Source: Terriglobia bacterium (lineage in GTDB: Bacteria; Acidobacteriota; Terriglobia; UBA7540). Taken from it: a DNA stretch of 5,515 nucleotides. The notes below the pieces were generated by a model. The model was not told the origin of the DNA. It made no database searches and saw nothing but the letters and a program-made list of their open reading frames with translations. This document shows, one piece after another, positions 1-5,372 of the stretch. Position numbers and translations under genes: made by a program. Positions within the stretch are counted from its first letter, which is position 1; every line of letters starts with the position of its first letter. The stretch spans positions 1 to 5,515 of the forward strand of contig JASHYZ010000193.1 in assembly GCA_030042795.1 (NCBI GenBank). The letters run 5' to 3'.

Positions 1-2
1 CG

Positions 3-410
3 CACGCCTTGGACCCGGAAGCGGGTTTTCGCATTCGCTCAAAGTTTTCATTTCTGGAACTCATTGAGATCGCACAACCGGCGTCGCCATTGCGATGGCT
101 GGCCGACGTTGCCCTAGGCCTGGTTGGAGCGCGAAAGATAATCCAGGAAGACGCACGGCGGTTTTTAACTCGGCTGCTTGAAACCAACAGCACGCGAGTA
201 CAAAGTGACATTCTCAGTCGCGTTCAAGAGAGCCGTGACCGGTTGGAAGCGGAAATCCGTAAGCTGCTTCATGAGGTGAGTCGCGTTGCTGACCAAGCGC
301 TCACTCGAGCTCGCGCCGCGCGTGCTGAGGGAGAGTCCGCGGTGCGAGCGGCTCTCGCTCGGCTGGAAGAGCTGGAGCGCCAAGTTCGGGAGATTCGACC
401 TGCGCCCTGA
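3..410 (+). CDS. Dynamin-family GTPase, C-terminal fragment (5' end outside window)
   Basis: The reading frame is open from the left edge (His-Ala-Leu-Asp-Pro...) to a TGA at 408-410. The TTG at 9 is therefore probably an internal leucine rather than a start. No GTP-binding motif lies in the window; those would sit upstream. What is visible is a short amphipathic stretch (SPLRWLADVALGLVGAR) followed by about 90 residues of charged helix rich in Arg, Glu, Ala and Leu, ending in ALARLEELERQVREI. This resembles the stalk/coiled-coil tail of bacterial dynamin-like proteins, which use GTP to remodel membranes. I recall very similar tails, including the NSxRVQSDILxRVQESR pattern, in proteins annotated as dynamin family in Acidobacteria; that is memory, not a search. 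Another coiled-coil membrane-associated protein is possible. The HAD-like gene follows after 26 nt, suggesting one transcript. Confidence 0.6.
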   Translation, partial: HALDPEAGFRIRSKFSFLELIEIAQPASPLRWLADVALGLVGARKIIQEDARRFLTRLLETNSTRVQSDILSRVQESRDRLEAEIRKLLHEVSRVADQALTRARAARAEGESAVRAALARLEELERQVREIRPAP

Positions 411-424
411 ACGGCAGGTTGGCC

Positions 425-429
425 AGGAG
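425..429 (+). promoter_or_regulatory. Ribosome binding site for the GTG-started HAD-like gene
   Basis: AGGAG stands 7 nt before the GTG at 437. This supports the GTG start over the later in-frame ATG at 548, which would remove the motif I region (residues 21-32). Confidence 0.6.
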
Positions 430-436
430 TTGAGGA

Positions 437-1270
437 GTGGTTCGGCGCGATGCTAAGACGAGAAAGGGGCAGCACCTTCCACCACGCCCTAAGGCGTACC
501 TTGTGGCCAGCGCCTTTGACAGGACACTCTCCCTAAGCTCCTGCGGGATGGCGTTAAGTGAGAATTTGGGTCTTTCACCCAGGATGTTCGAGGACAAAAT
601 TGTCAGCCTGCATGCGCAGAACTTAGTGCAGCCCGGTGCAGAGCTGGCCTACCTCCTCCTTCATGACGCCGAATACCGCGCACGAACCCGTAAGGCGGAT
701 CTGGTACGGGCTGGACACGCGATACTGCTCAAACGGAACCTCCGCGAACTCGCCACGTTCTTGGGCAGTAGCATTGAGACATACCGTTTTGAGTTTCACG
801 TTATTTCGGCTTTACCGCAGGAGATGGTCAGTTCGGCGCTGGAAGGCTTCGTCCCTGCTGACCACATCCACGGCACGCGGTTGCTTTACGACTCCTCCGG
901 CCAGGTGGAATGGACGGCGCGGGTGAACACCGGTCACGGCAAGGTGACGGTGCTTGACAGCTTGCAGGACGTGGCCAGGGCGGGAATCATTTATATAGGC
1001 GGTAGCAGTTCTGATGTGCACGCCATGCTTTATGTCAATGCGCGCCAAGGATTGACGATTGCAGCCTCGGAAGACAGAAGTATTGCTCACATCGCTCAAC
1101 GAACGGTGCTGAGCGACGACGCTTTGAGCCTGCTTCTTCCCATTCTTCGGGACGTCATCGGCTGGGACACCAGGCGCATCTGCACTTATTTAGAAGGTCG
1201 GGGCCTGACGGTTTACGACTGGGAACAGCTATGGAGAGCGCCGATCCTGAGTCCTTACACAACGCATTAA
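437..1270 (+). CDS. HAD-IB phosphatase-like protein with altered active site (likely pseudo-phosphatase)
   Basis: This is a 277-aa protein of the haloacid dehalogenase superfamily, phosphoserine-phosphatase-like type. Motif I should read DFDxT but reads AFDRT at residues 26-30, so the nucleophile Asp is Ala26 (codon GCC at 512-514); the general acid/base Asp28 is kept. Motif II is VISA (Ser124). Motif III is Lys169 in GHGK. Motif IV should read GDGSSD but reads GGSSSD at 188-193, losing the first metal-binding Asp (Gly189, codon GGT at 1001-1003) and keeping Asp193. A cap of about 90 residues lies between motifs I and II. Both acidic losses are one base from an Asp codon. In active HAD phosphatases these aspartates form the phospho-aspartyl intermediate and bind Mg2+, so hydrolysis is unlikely. 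The frame is intact and full length, so it may be a binding or regulatory protein, or a gene in early decay. The substrate is unknown. It probably shares a transcript with the dynamin-like gene upstream. Confidence 0.8.
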   Translation: MVRRDAKTRKGQHLPPRPKAYLVASAFDRTLSLSSCGMALSENLGLSPRMFEDKIVSLHAQNLVQPGAELAYLLLHDAEYRARTRKADLVRAGHAILLKRNLRELATFLGSSIETYRFEFHVISALPQEMVSSALEGFVPADHIHGTRLLYDSSGQVEWTARVNTGHGKVTVLDSLQDVARAGIIYIGGSSSDVHAMLYVNARQGLTIAASEDRSIAHIAQRTVLSDDALSLLLPILRDVIGWDTRRICTYLEGRGLTVYDWEQLWRAPILSPYTTH

Positions 1271-1296
1271 ATTCTGATGGAGCATGTTGCACTGTA

Positions 1297-1443
1297 TAAG
1301 GGCACGGCTTTAGCCGTGCCGGAGAGCTGAGGGGTATACTTTCACTTCGCTCGGCAGGCGCTGCACTTTCAGATGCAGCGCCTGCCGAGCGGAAAACTTG
1401 AGGAGTACCACTGCCAAGCGGTACGGCTGAAGCCGTGCCCTTA
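1297..1443. repeat. Nested palindromic element, REP/REPIN-like
   Basis: The element lies between two convergent genes. The outer 24-nt arms (1297-1320 and 1420-1443) are inverted copies matching at 22 of 24 positions, beginning TAAGGGCACGGCT. Each arm is itself a hairpin: GGCACGGCT-TT-AGCCGTGCC at 1301-1320, and GGTACGGCT-GA-AGCCGTGCC at 1420-1439. Between them is a separate perfect 17-bp stem-loop. Two REP-type palindromes in opposite orientation around a spacer is the layout of BIME/REPIN elements, which are mobilised in trans by REP-associated tyrosine transposases (established). I recall GGCACGGCT..AGCCGTGCC palindromes as frequent between genes in acidobacterial genomes, but copy number cannot be tested here. 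No transposase is in the window. Confidence 0.75.
1349..1390. other. Perfect 17-bp stem-loop inside the palindromic element
   Basis: GCTCGGCAGGCGCTGCA (1349-1365) pairs without mismatch with TGCAGCGCCTGCCGAGC (1374-1390) around an 8-nt loop, and one further C-G pair can form at 1348/1391. It lies between convergent stop codons at 1270 and 1509 and could stop transcription from either side, but neither side has the T-run of a classical intrinsic terminator. It may equally be the core of the repeat. Confidence 0.8.
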
Positions 1444-1508
1444 CGACATAACATGACGCAATGCGTTCTCTATCGATCGCGGCGTCTTTGCAACCCTCAC
1501 GGATGACG

Positions 1509-1865
1509 TCACCGCCGTCGCATAGATGAAAGCTCGCGTTCTTCCTGAGTCGGTCTTTTCCTCGCAGAGTACTTGGGCCTCCCCTTAGGCGCCGCTTCGG
1601 TATTGTGGTATGCCTCGTGGAACTCAGGACGCGGCGCAAGCCATTGGGCAAGATTCACGAGGTGGCTGCGCTCCAGCGCCGTGCGCAGCCTCGGATTCTT
1701 CAGGCCCCGGCGCAGAATGGTGCAAATCACTTCTTCGGCATCGTTCATTTCAAAACAGGTATTGAACGCACCCTCGTTCGTTACGCGATCGCGCAGAATG
1801 TTGGCAATAGCATATCGGACGCGATAAGTCCGGGCGGCGGGATCGTAGACCTTTGGTAGATACAT
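1509..1865 (-). CDS. Hypothetical protein, 118 aa, basic C-terminus
   Basis: I do not recognise this protein. The ATG at 1865 has GGAGGT at 1874-1879 with 8 nt spacing, one of the best ribosome binding sites in the window, which argues for a real gene. Residues 1-90 look like a small helical domain with mixed charge (RYAIANILRDRV, EEVICTILRRGL, LVNLAQWLAPRPEFHEAYH). There is no signal peptide or membrane segment. Residues 91-118 are a Lys/Arg/Pro-rich tail (KGRPKYSARKRP..., ending SSMRRR) that suggests nucleic-acid contact or disorder. It follows mntH on the same strand after 140 nt and could be read through from it. It ends 66 nt from the palindromic element. No function is assigned. Confidence 0.55.
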   Translation of the reverse strand: MYLPKVYDPAARTYRVRYAIANILRDRVTNEGAFNTCFEMNDAEEVICTILRRGLKNPRLRTALERSHLVNLAQWLAPRPEFHEAYHNTEAAPKGRPKYSARKRPTQEERELSSMRRR

Positions 1866-1873
1866 TCCGGCTT

Positions 1874-1879
1874 ACCTCC
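1874..1879 (-). promoter_or_regulatory. Ribosome binding site of the 118-aa gene
   Basis: GGAGGT on the minus strand, 8 nt before the ATG at 1865. It fixes this start and supports the gene being expressed. Confidence 0.6.
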
Positions 1880-2005
1880 AGCAACTCCATGCTTCCGCAA
1901 GATTAGCAGGGTGCGGGTCAGACGGGCTGACGGGATTTCAAACCGGCTCTCTGCTGGCACCCCCCCAACCTCCACCAGCATTTCCTCCCAAGCGGCCGAC
2001 AAGGG

Positions 2006-3448
2006 CTAGCCGCCGCTTATCACACGCCACGCGGTTCTGAGCGAGTCCGGGAGACCGTAAACGTCCATAGCGGCAATCAGAATAGCGCTAGCCCAGCCAG
2101 CGACCAGCAGGAAGGAGCCACTCTTCCACTTTCCCATGTATCTGCTGGAACTTGTGAAATGTAAGAGGGGAAACATCGCGAACGGAAGCTGCAGTGCTAG
2201 AACTACCTGGCTTAGAGTGAGCAGATCGGTGACGCTGTTATCGCCTCGCATGCCGACGATGAGTACCGCCGGCAGGATGGCTAGGGTACGCGTGATAAGC
2301 CGCCGCACCCAGGGCTGGATGCGCCAACGCATGAAGCCTTCCATTACCACTTGCCCGGCGAGCGTGCCTGTGATGGTGCTGCTCTGACCACTTGCCAGCA
2401 GTGCTACAACGAACAGCAGGCTGGCGGCCGTTGTCCCCAACAAGGGCGCCATGGTCAGGTAAGCCACCCGAATCCAGTCGCTGTCGGGGCTGAATCGGAT
2501 CACCTGACCGCCTGGCATGAAAACGCTCCCCCGCCCGGAGAAAACCAGCGCGGCAAGGATTAGGATCGCCGCGTTCACAAAAAAGGCGATGGTTAGGGCC
2601 GCCGTAGAATCGATTGTGTTGAAGCGAAGAGCGCAGCGAATGGACCGCTGGTCGTTATGCAGATTCCGGCTCTGCACAAGAGCTGAGTGCAAGTACAAGT
2701 TGTGAGGCATCACAGTCGCCCCGATAATACCAATGGCGACATAGACCATTCCGAGCTGACCAAAATGCGGAGCAACCAATGCCCGCCCCATCTCCAAGAA
2801 GCTTGGCTTGGTTTGTGGTAGGACAAAGAGTTCAATGAAATAGCAAACGGCGATGGTCGCTACCAGAATCATAACGACACCTTCGATGGTGCGTATGCCG
2901 AACCGCTGCAGGGCCAGGAGTAGGAGTACATCCAAACCGGTGATGATAACTGCCCATAGGAGCGGGACGTGAAACATCAGATTGAGGGCCACAGCACTCC
3001 CCAGGACCTCGGCCAGATCACATGCGCAAATGGCGATTTCGCTCATAAGCCAGTTCGGCCAGCGAGTCCATTGGGGATACCAGTCGCGGCAGCACTGGGC
3101 GAGGTCCTTTCCGGTCACCACACCCAACCGGGCAGAAATCACTTGCATGACGATCGCCATCAGGCTGGCCAAGCCGACCACCCATAGAAGCCCGTACTTG
3201 AACTGCGCACCGGCTTGAAGATCCGTTGCCCAGTTGCCCGGGTCCATGTACCCGACGCTGACGAGAACTGCGGGCCCAACGAACGCTCGCCAATGGTGCC
3301 AAAAGCTGGACTGGTAGGACGGCACTTCAACAGAATGGTGCATCCCTTCGAGCGAAAGGTGCCCGCCTTCGGTAGCACCCAGAGCGATCAGGCCGCGCCG
3401 ATTCCGGCTTACGGCGGCTGTCAAACCCGTTCGCGTTCCTATGCTCAT
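2006..3448 (-). CDS. mntH: Nramp-family divalent metal:proton symporter (MntH-like)
   Basis: A 480-aa inner-membrane transporter that would import Mn2+ (and possibly Fe2+) with protons. The TM1 motif DPGN is at residues 69-72 within VGYMDPGNWATD. The TM6 metal-site motif is intact as ATVMPHNLYLHS (Ala244, Met247, His249). The family transport signature is clear at 352-372 (ASGQSSTITGTLAGQVVMEGF). In characterised Nramps the TM1 Asp/Asn and TM6 Ala/Met bind the metal, and all four are present, so Mn/Fe selectivity is expected. About eleven hydrophobic segments fall between residues 55 and 465. The protein is somewhat longer than the usual 410-450 aa because of a polar N-terminus of about 50 residues; SLEGMHHSVEVP in that region resembles the N-terminus of a long Nramp subgroup, so the upstream ATG (weak site GAGAAG at 3454-3459) is preferred over Met36. 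A 47-aa membrane protein precedes it by 79 nt, and a VIT-like metal transporter lies further upstream on the same strand. Confidence 0.95.
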   Translation of the reverse strand: MSIGTRTGLTAAVSRNRRGLIALGATEGGHLSLEGMHHSVEVPSYQSSFWHHWRAFVGPAVLVSVGYMDPGNWATDLQAGAQFKYGLLWVVGLASLMAIVMQVISARLGVVTGKDLAQCCRDWYPQWTRWPNWLMSEIAICACDLAEVLGSAVALNLMFHVPLLWAVIITGLDVLLLLALQRFGIRTIEGVVMILVATIAVCYFIELFVLPQTKPSFLEMGRALVAPHFGQLGMVYVAIGIIGATVMPHNLYLHSALVQSRNLHNDQRSIRCALRFNTIDSTAALTIAFFVNAAILILAALVFSGRGSVFMPGGQVIRFSPDSDWIRVAYLTMAPLLGTTAASLLFVVALLASGQSSTITGTLAGQVVMEGFMRWRIQPWVRRLITRTLAILPAVLIVGMRGDNSVTDLLTLSQVVLALQLPFAMFPLLHFTSSSRYMGKWKSGSFLLVAGWASAILIAAMDVYGLPDSLRTAWRVISGG

Positions 3449-3515
3449 GGTTTCTTCTCAGGATCGACTTCCCCGGAGGAGCGAGGCCCAGCTAGTCGTT
3501 TCAGTAATCACGTCA

Positions 3516-3547
3516 GAGGATCGAGCGCTACGGAGCTCGTGATCCTC
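3516..3547 (-). promoter_or_regulatory. Stem-loop between small ORF and mntH
   Basis: On the + strand GAGGATCGAGC (3516-3526) faces GCTC (3535-3538) and GATCCTC (3541-3547), giving an 11-bp stem with a GT bulge and an 8-nt loop. It overlaps the last codons and the stop (3528-3530) of the small ORF and lies 68 nt before the mntH start. Translation of the small ORF would melt it, so it could set expression or mRNA stability of mntH. There is no T-run, so it is not a standard terminator. A regulatory role is inference. Confidence 0.5.
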
Positions 3548-3671
3548 GGCCGCTGCTCAATCGACGCGCTATTGAACGATGTCCTGTTCTTTCTTTGCAC
3601 AATGCGACGAAGAACCGGACAAAGAAAACGATGGCGACTACGCACAGCAAGCCGAAGGTCAAATCAGGCAT
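3528..3671 (-). CDS. Small single-TM membrane protein (47 aa) upstream of mntH
   Basis: This short reading frame begins ATG at 3671 and ends TAG at 3528-3530. A strong purine-rich site (GGGGGAGG) ends 4 nt before the ATG. Residues 4-24 (LTFGLLCVVAIVFFVRFFVAL) form one hydrophobic segment interrupted only by Arg19. The C-terminal half is basic (CKERTGHRSIARRLSSGRGSR), which by the positive-inside rule places it in the cytoplasm. Size and layout resemble small accessory subunits of ion transporters such as KdpF, but I see no specific family match. It lies 79 nt before mntH on the same strand, so it may be co-transcribed and may stabilise or modulate MntH; that partner role is inference. A chance hydrophobic ORF remains possible, though the ribosome site and ordered amphipathy speak against it. 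Confidence 0.55.
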   Translation of the reverse strand: MPDLTFGLLCVVAIVFFVRFFVALCKERTGHRSIARRLSSGRGSRAP

Positions 3672-3958
3672 GGGGCCTCCCCCTCTGTCCAATCGGGCGG
3701 CAGTCCGGCCGCCGGTTGCGACGGACTGATCCGGTGCGCAGCAGGAGCACTGCCTGGTACCTTGCTACGTCAGCAGGACGATCATGTTGTCGCGGGAATT
3801 GTCACTGGGCTCCGACGGCTCCCGACGAGACGAAACCCGCCTCTCAGGAGTCATCAGCTATCCCAGCACCGTTGGGAGGGAAAGCGGTCGTATGGTGAAC
3901 TCCTTCACCAGCAGCAGACCTACAACTTAGATGCCGACACGGCCGTGCGGCGCGTGCT
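3672..3958 (-). other. Gene-free stretch before the small ORF; possible 5' leader
   Basis: These 287 nt between the VIT-like stop and the small ORF hold no convincing gene on either strand. Minus-strand structure candidates are a perfect 7-bp hairpin with a 4-nt loop (TGGTGAA/TTCACCA, 3893-3910), a 5-bp hairpin TCCCA/TGGGA just downstream (3860-3876), and a 7-bp stem CAGTCCG/CGGACTG (3701-3728) about 21 nt before the ribosome site. I could not match the stretch to the yybP-ykoY Mn2+ riboswitch, the M-box or another metal riboswitch, nor find a convincing -35/-10 pair. It is the likeliest place for the promoter or leader of the smORF-mntH unit. Confidence 0.35.
3676..3680 (-). promoter_or_regulatory. 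Ribosome binding site of the 47-aa membrane protein
   Basis: GGAGG, preceded by further G residues, 4 nt before the ATG at 3671. The spacing is short but workable. It is the main evidence that this small frame is translated. Confidence 0.5.
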
Positions 3959-4504
3959 TCACACTATTCTCAGGTAAGCGCCTATGAGTGAGAGCGCCCC
4001 GCCACCCAAGACTAGCCCAACTGCCCAAGAGAACGGCCGGCCATGTAACGAATGTGCCAAGCCACCTCCTAGCAGAGCGAGGGTGGTCTCGGCAGCGACA
4101 ATGGAAACCCAGCGGTAATGTGGAAAGCCCGCGGCTACCAGGAGTGGGACTAGCGCTCCTAAGAATGACGCTACGCTGGAGATGAATGCAGAGAATAGCC
4201 CCTCCCGGAGCACCACCATCCCCAGCGTACTGGCTGCCAACCGACCGTGCGAGGTCAGGTTAAGTTGACGCTCGGCACGAATCAGCTCTCCTCGAAGCTG
4301 GGCATAACGAGCAACAAAGAACACAAACGCGCCGGAGGCAAGTGCCCCGGCAGCAATACGCAAGGCAAGGCCGGCCGTGACACCCTGTTCGGCAGTTGTC
4401 AGGCGTCCGGCCGCGAGCGTGAGAGCCGTCAGCAATCCATCTGTGAAGCCCAGCACCACGGGAAGAGGGCCCGCTCGTTGCAACAGCCCAACGGGTAATT
4501 TCAT
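3959..4504 (-). CDS. VIT1/CCC1-like 5-TM metal transporter, divergent
   Basis: A 181-aa membrane protein with five hydrophobic segments at roughly 13-34, 42-66, 104-124, 132-151 and 158-178, the topology of the VIT1/CCC1 iron/manganese transporter family. TM1 reads LGFTDGLLTALTLAAG, matching the family pattern around the conserved TM1 aspartate (Asp22). FISSVASFLGALVPLLV (107-123) matches the family's small-residue helix ending in a Pro-Leu turn. The loop between TM2 and TM3 (about 67-103) has a charged helix with Glu73 and Glu78, but it is much shorter than the glutamate-rich metal-binding domain of plant VIT1, and the TM2 methionine of the family is not evident. Family members move Fe2+/Mn2+ out of the cytosol by proton antiport. 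The ATG overlaps the DUF211 stop (ATGA), implying translational coupling; no strong ribosome site of its own is visible. The metal substrate is inferred from family and from the nearby mntH. Confidence 0.72.
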   Translation of the reverse strand: MKLPVGLLQRAGPLPVVLGFTDGLLTALTLAAGRLTTAEQGVTAGLALRIAAGALASGAFVFFVARYAQLRGELIRAERQLNLTSHGRLAASTLGMVVLREGLFSAFISSVASFLGALVPLLVAAGFPHYRWVSIVAAETTLALLGGGLAHSLHGRPFSWAVGLVLGGGALSLIGAYLRIV

Positions 4505-4785
4505 CGGCTTCGACTGACGCCTTCGACCATCCGGCTACCGCAAATGATCTGGTCGATGCTGTGAACCACCGCGCCGGTTGACTCGATGGCCTTCACCATC
4601 GCGTCGTAACTGAAGCCATTGCCCTCGATGGTAACGTCCATACCCACCGTTTCCACATCAATTTCTGTCACCGTGATGTTGACACCCTCGACATTCGGCA
4701 CCGCTTCGATCGCATTCGCGATTTCTAGGATGCTCGGGCGAGTGATGGCCTTGTCTACGTCCAATACAAGTCTCCGGATTTTCAT
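4501..4785 (-). CDS. DUF211 domain protein
   Basis: A 94-aa soluble protein spanning essentially one DUF211 domain. It begins MKIRRLVLDVDKAITRPS and contains the family signature EGVNITVTEIDVETVGMDVTIEG (33-55), then a helix and GAVVHSIDQIICG (71-83). The alternating strand/helix pattern fits the ferredoxin-like fold of known DUF211 structures. The ATG at 4785 is chosen over one 54 nt upstream because GGAG lies 5 nt before it and the family N-terminus begins exactly at MKIRRL. The TGA overlaps the ATG of the VIT-like gene, so the two are almost certainly co-translated. The biochemical role of DUF211 is not established to my knowledge. The gene order suggests a regulatory or metal/ligand-sensing partner of the transporter. 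The family is common in archaea and patchy in bacteria, so transfer is possible. Confidence 0.88.
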   Translation of the reverse strand: MKIRRLVLDVDKAITRPSILEIANAIEAVPNVEGVNITVTEIDVETVGMDVTIEGNGFSYDAMVKAIESTGAVVHSIDQIICGSRMVEGVSRSR

Positions 4786-4790
4786 GGTCG

Positions 4791-4794
4791 CTCC
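4791..4794 (-). promoter_or_regulatory. Ribosome binding site deciding the DUF211 start
   Basis: GGAG on the minus strand, 5 nt before the ATG at 4785. The upstream in-frame ATG at 4839 would add an 18-residue non-family extension. Confidence 0.6.
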
Positions 4795-4901
4795 AGATGG
4801 CGCATCAACCTCGATGCAGTTAATGTTCCTCATCTTCACAAAATCTGCACTGCTCTAGCCCTCGCCTTGCTGGCTCCTTCCAGCCACTGGGAACCACCGG
4901 C

Positions 4902-5361
4902 TTAGCGTTTAGTCCATTGGAATTTCTTTCGAGCACCTTTTTGACCGTACTTCTTCCGCTCTTTGGCGCGAGGGTCTCGCGTAAGCAGTCCACTGCGCCG
5001 GAGCAGTAGGCGTAACGCCGGATCATAGCTGATTAAGGCCCGTGCAATTCCGAGGCGAGACGCCCCACTTTGAGCGTGTACGCCGCCACCATGCGTGACA
5101 ATCGTGATGTCAAACTTGCCCTCCAAATTGAGCCGCGACGAGTGCCTGGCGTATCTCCTCACACCAGCTTTTAACTGAGAAATAGTTCTCCGCTTGCCGC
5201 CCATTTATGACGATCTGGCCATTCCCTGGCCGCATGTACACTCGCGCGACGGAAGTCTTCCGGCGGCCCGTGCCCTACCAGCCTGAGAGGCTAGGAATCA
5301 GCCGCGCTGAGGTGGGTACTTCGACCTTGAGTTCAGTTGCGACTTTAACCTCTTCAGTCAT
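4902..5361 (-). pseudogene. rpsI: Ribosomal protein S9 (uS9) gene, disrupted by a nonsense codon and a +1 frameshift
   Basis: Joined across two lesions, the frame encodes a protein of about 152 aa with S9 features throughout. The ATG at 5361 has GAGGT 6 nt upstream. After 28 residues a TAG (5275-5277) stands where S9 normally has Tyr before [12 protein letters not shown]; a Tyr codon is one base away. The frame then continues through [17 protein letters not shown] until an AAAA run (plus-strand TTTT, 5169-5172). Deleting one A joins it to [20 protein letters not shown] and gives 20 residues between YF and KFD, close to the usual S9 spacing. The C-terminal half is intact: [35 protein letters not shown] and terminal FQWTKR, the tail that reaches the ribosomal P site. 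The usual partner rplM is not upstream in the window. It is probably a decayed extra copy; two sequencing errors are the alternative. Confidence 0.85.
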
Positions 5362-5367
5362 CTTTGC

Positions 5368-5372
5368 ACCTC
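5368..5372 (-). promoter_or_regulatory. Ribosome binding site of the disrupted rpsI
   Basis: GAGGT with 6 nt spacing to the ATG at 5361. The preserved site shows the copy kept its translation start region and fixes the original start codon. Confidence 0.55.

Noticed and set aside
1930..1980. tRNA/tmRNA 3'-end-like traces (minus GGTTTGAAATCCCG; plus CCTCCACCA)
   Set aside because: The T-stem does not pair (GCCGG against TCCCG) and no matching acceptor strand lies at tRNA distance. On the plus strand no T-loop precedes the CCA. It could be chance or a very old remnant.
1781..2002. 73-codon minus-strand frame between mntH and the 118-aa gene (VEVGGVPAESRFEIPSARLTRT...)
   Set aside because: It overlaps the better-supported 118-aa gene by 85 nt. 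Its start is TTG, or an ATG with purines directly abutting it, and its sequence resembles translated non-coding DNA.
3851..3857. CTGATGA on the minus strand, reminiscent of a hammerhead ribozyme core
   Set aside because: No GAAA follows at the expected distance and the three hammerhead stems cannot be drawn.
3215..3898. 227-codon plus-strand open frame
   Set aside because: It runs antisense over the start of mntH and the whole small ORF, is Arg/Ser/Pro-rich with no domain, and has no ribosome site.
3579..3977. 132-codon plus-strand open frame across the gap and the VIT-like 3' end
   Set aside because: It has low-complexity Gln/Arg/Gly-rich content, no recognised motif and no convincing ribosome site, and it is antisense to supported minus-strand genes at both ends.
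4880..4901. Short GCTGG/CCAGC stem upstream of DUF211 as an rpsI terminator
   Set aside because: The stem is only about 5 bp and no T-run follows, so it is too weak to call.
5165..5185. Programmed frameshifting in rpsI
   Set aside because: There is an AAAA run, but no stimulatory element is evident, rpsI is not known to use frameshifting, and an upstream in-frame TAG already blocks the gene; decay or sequencing error is simpler.
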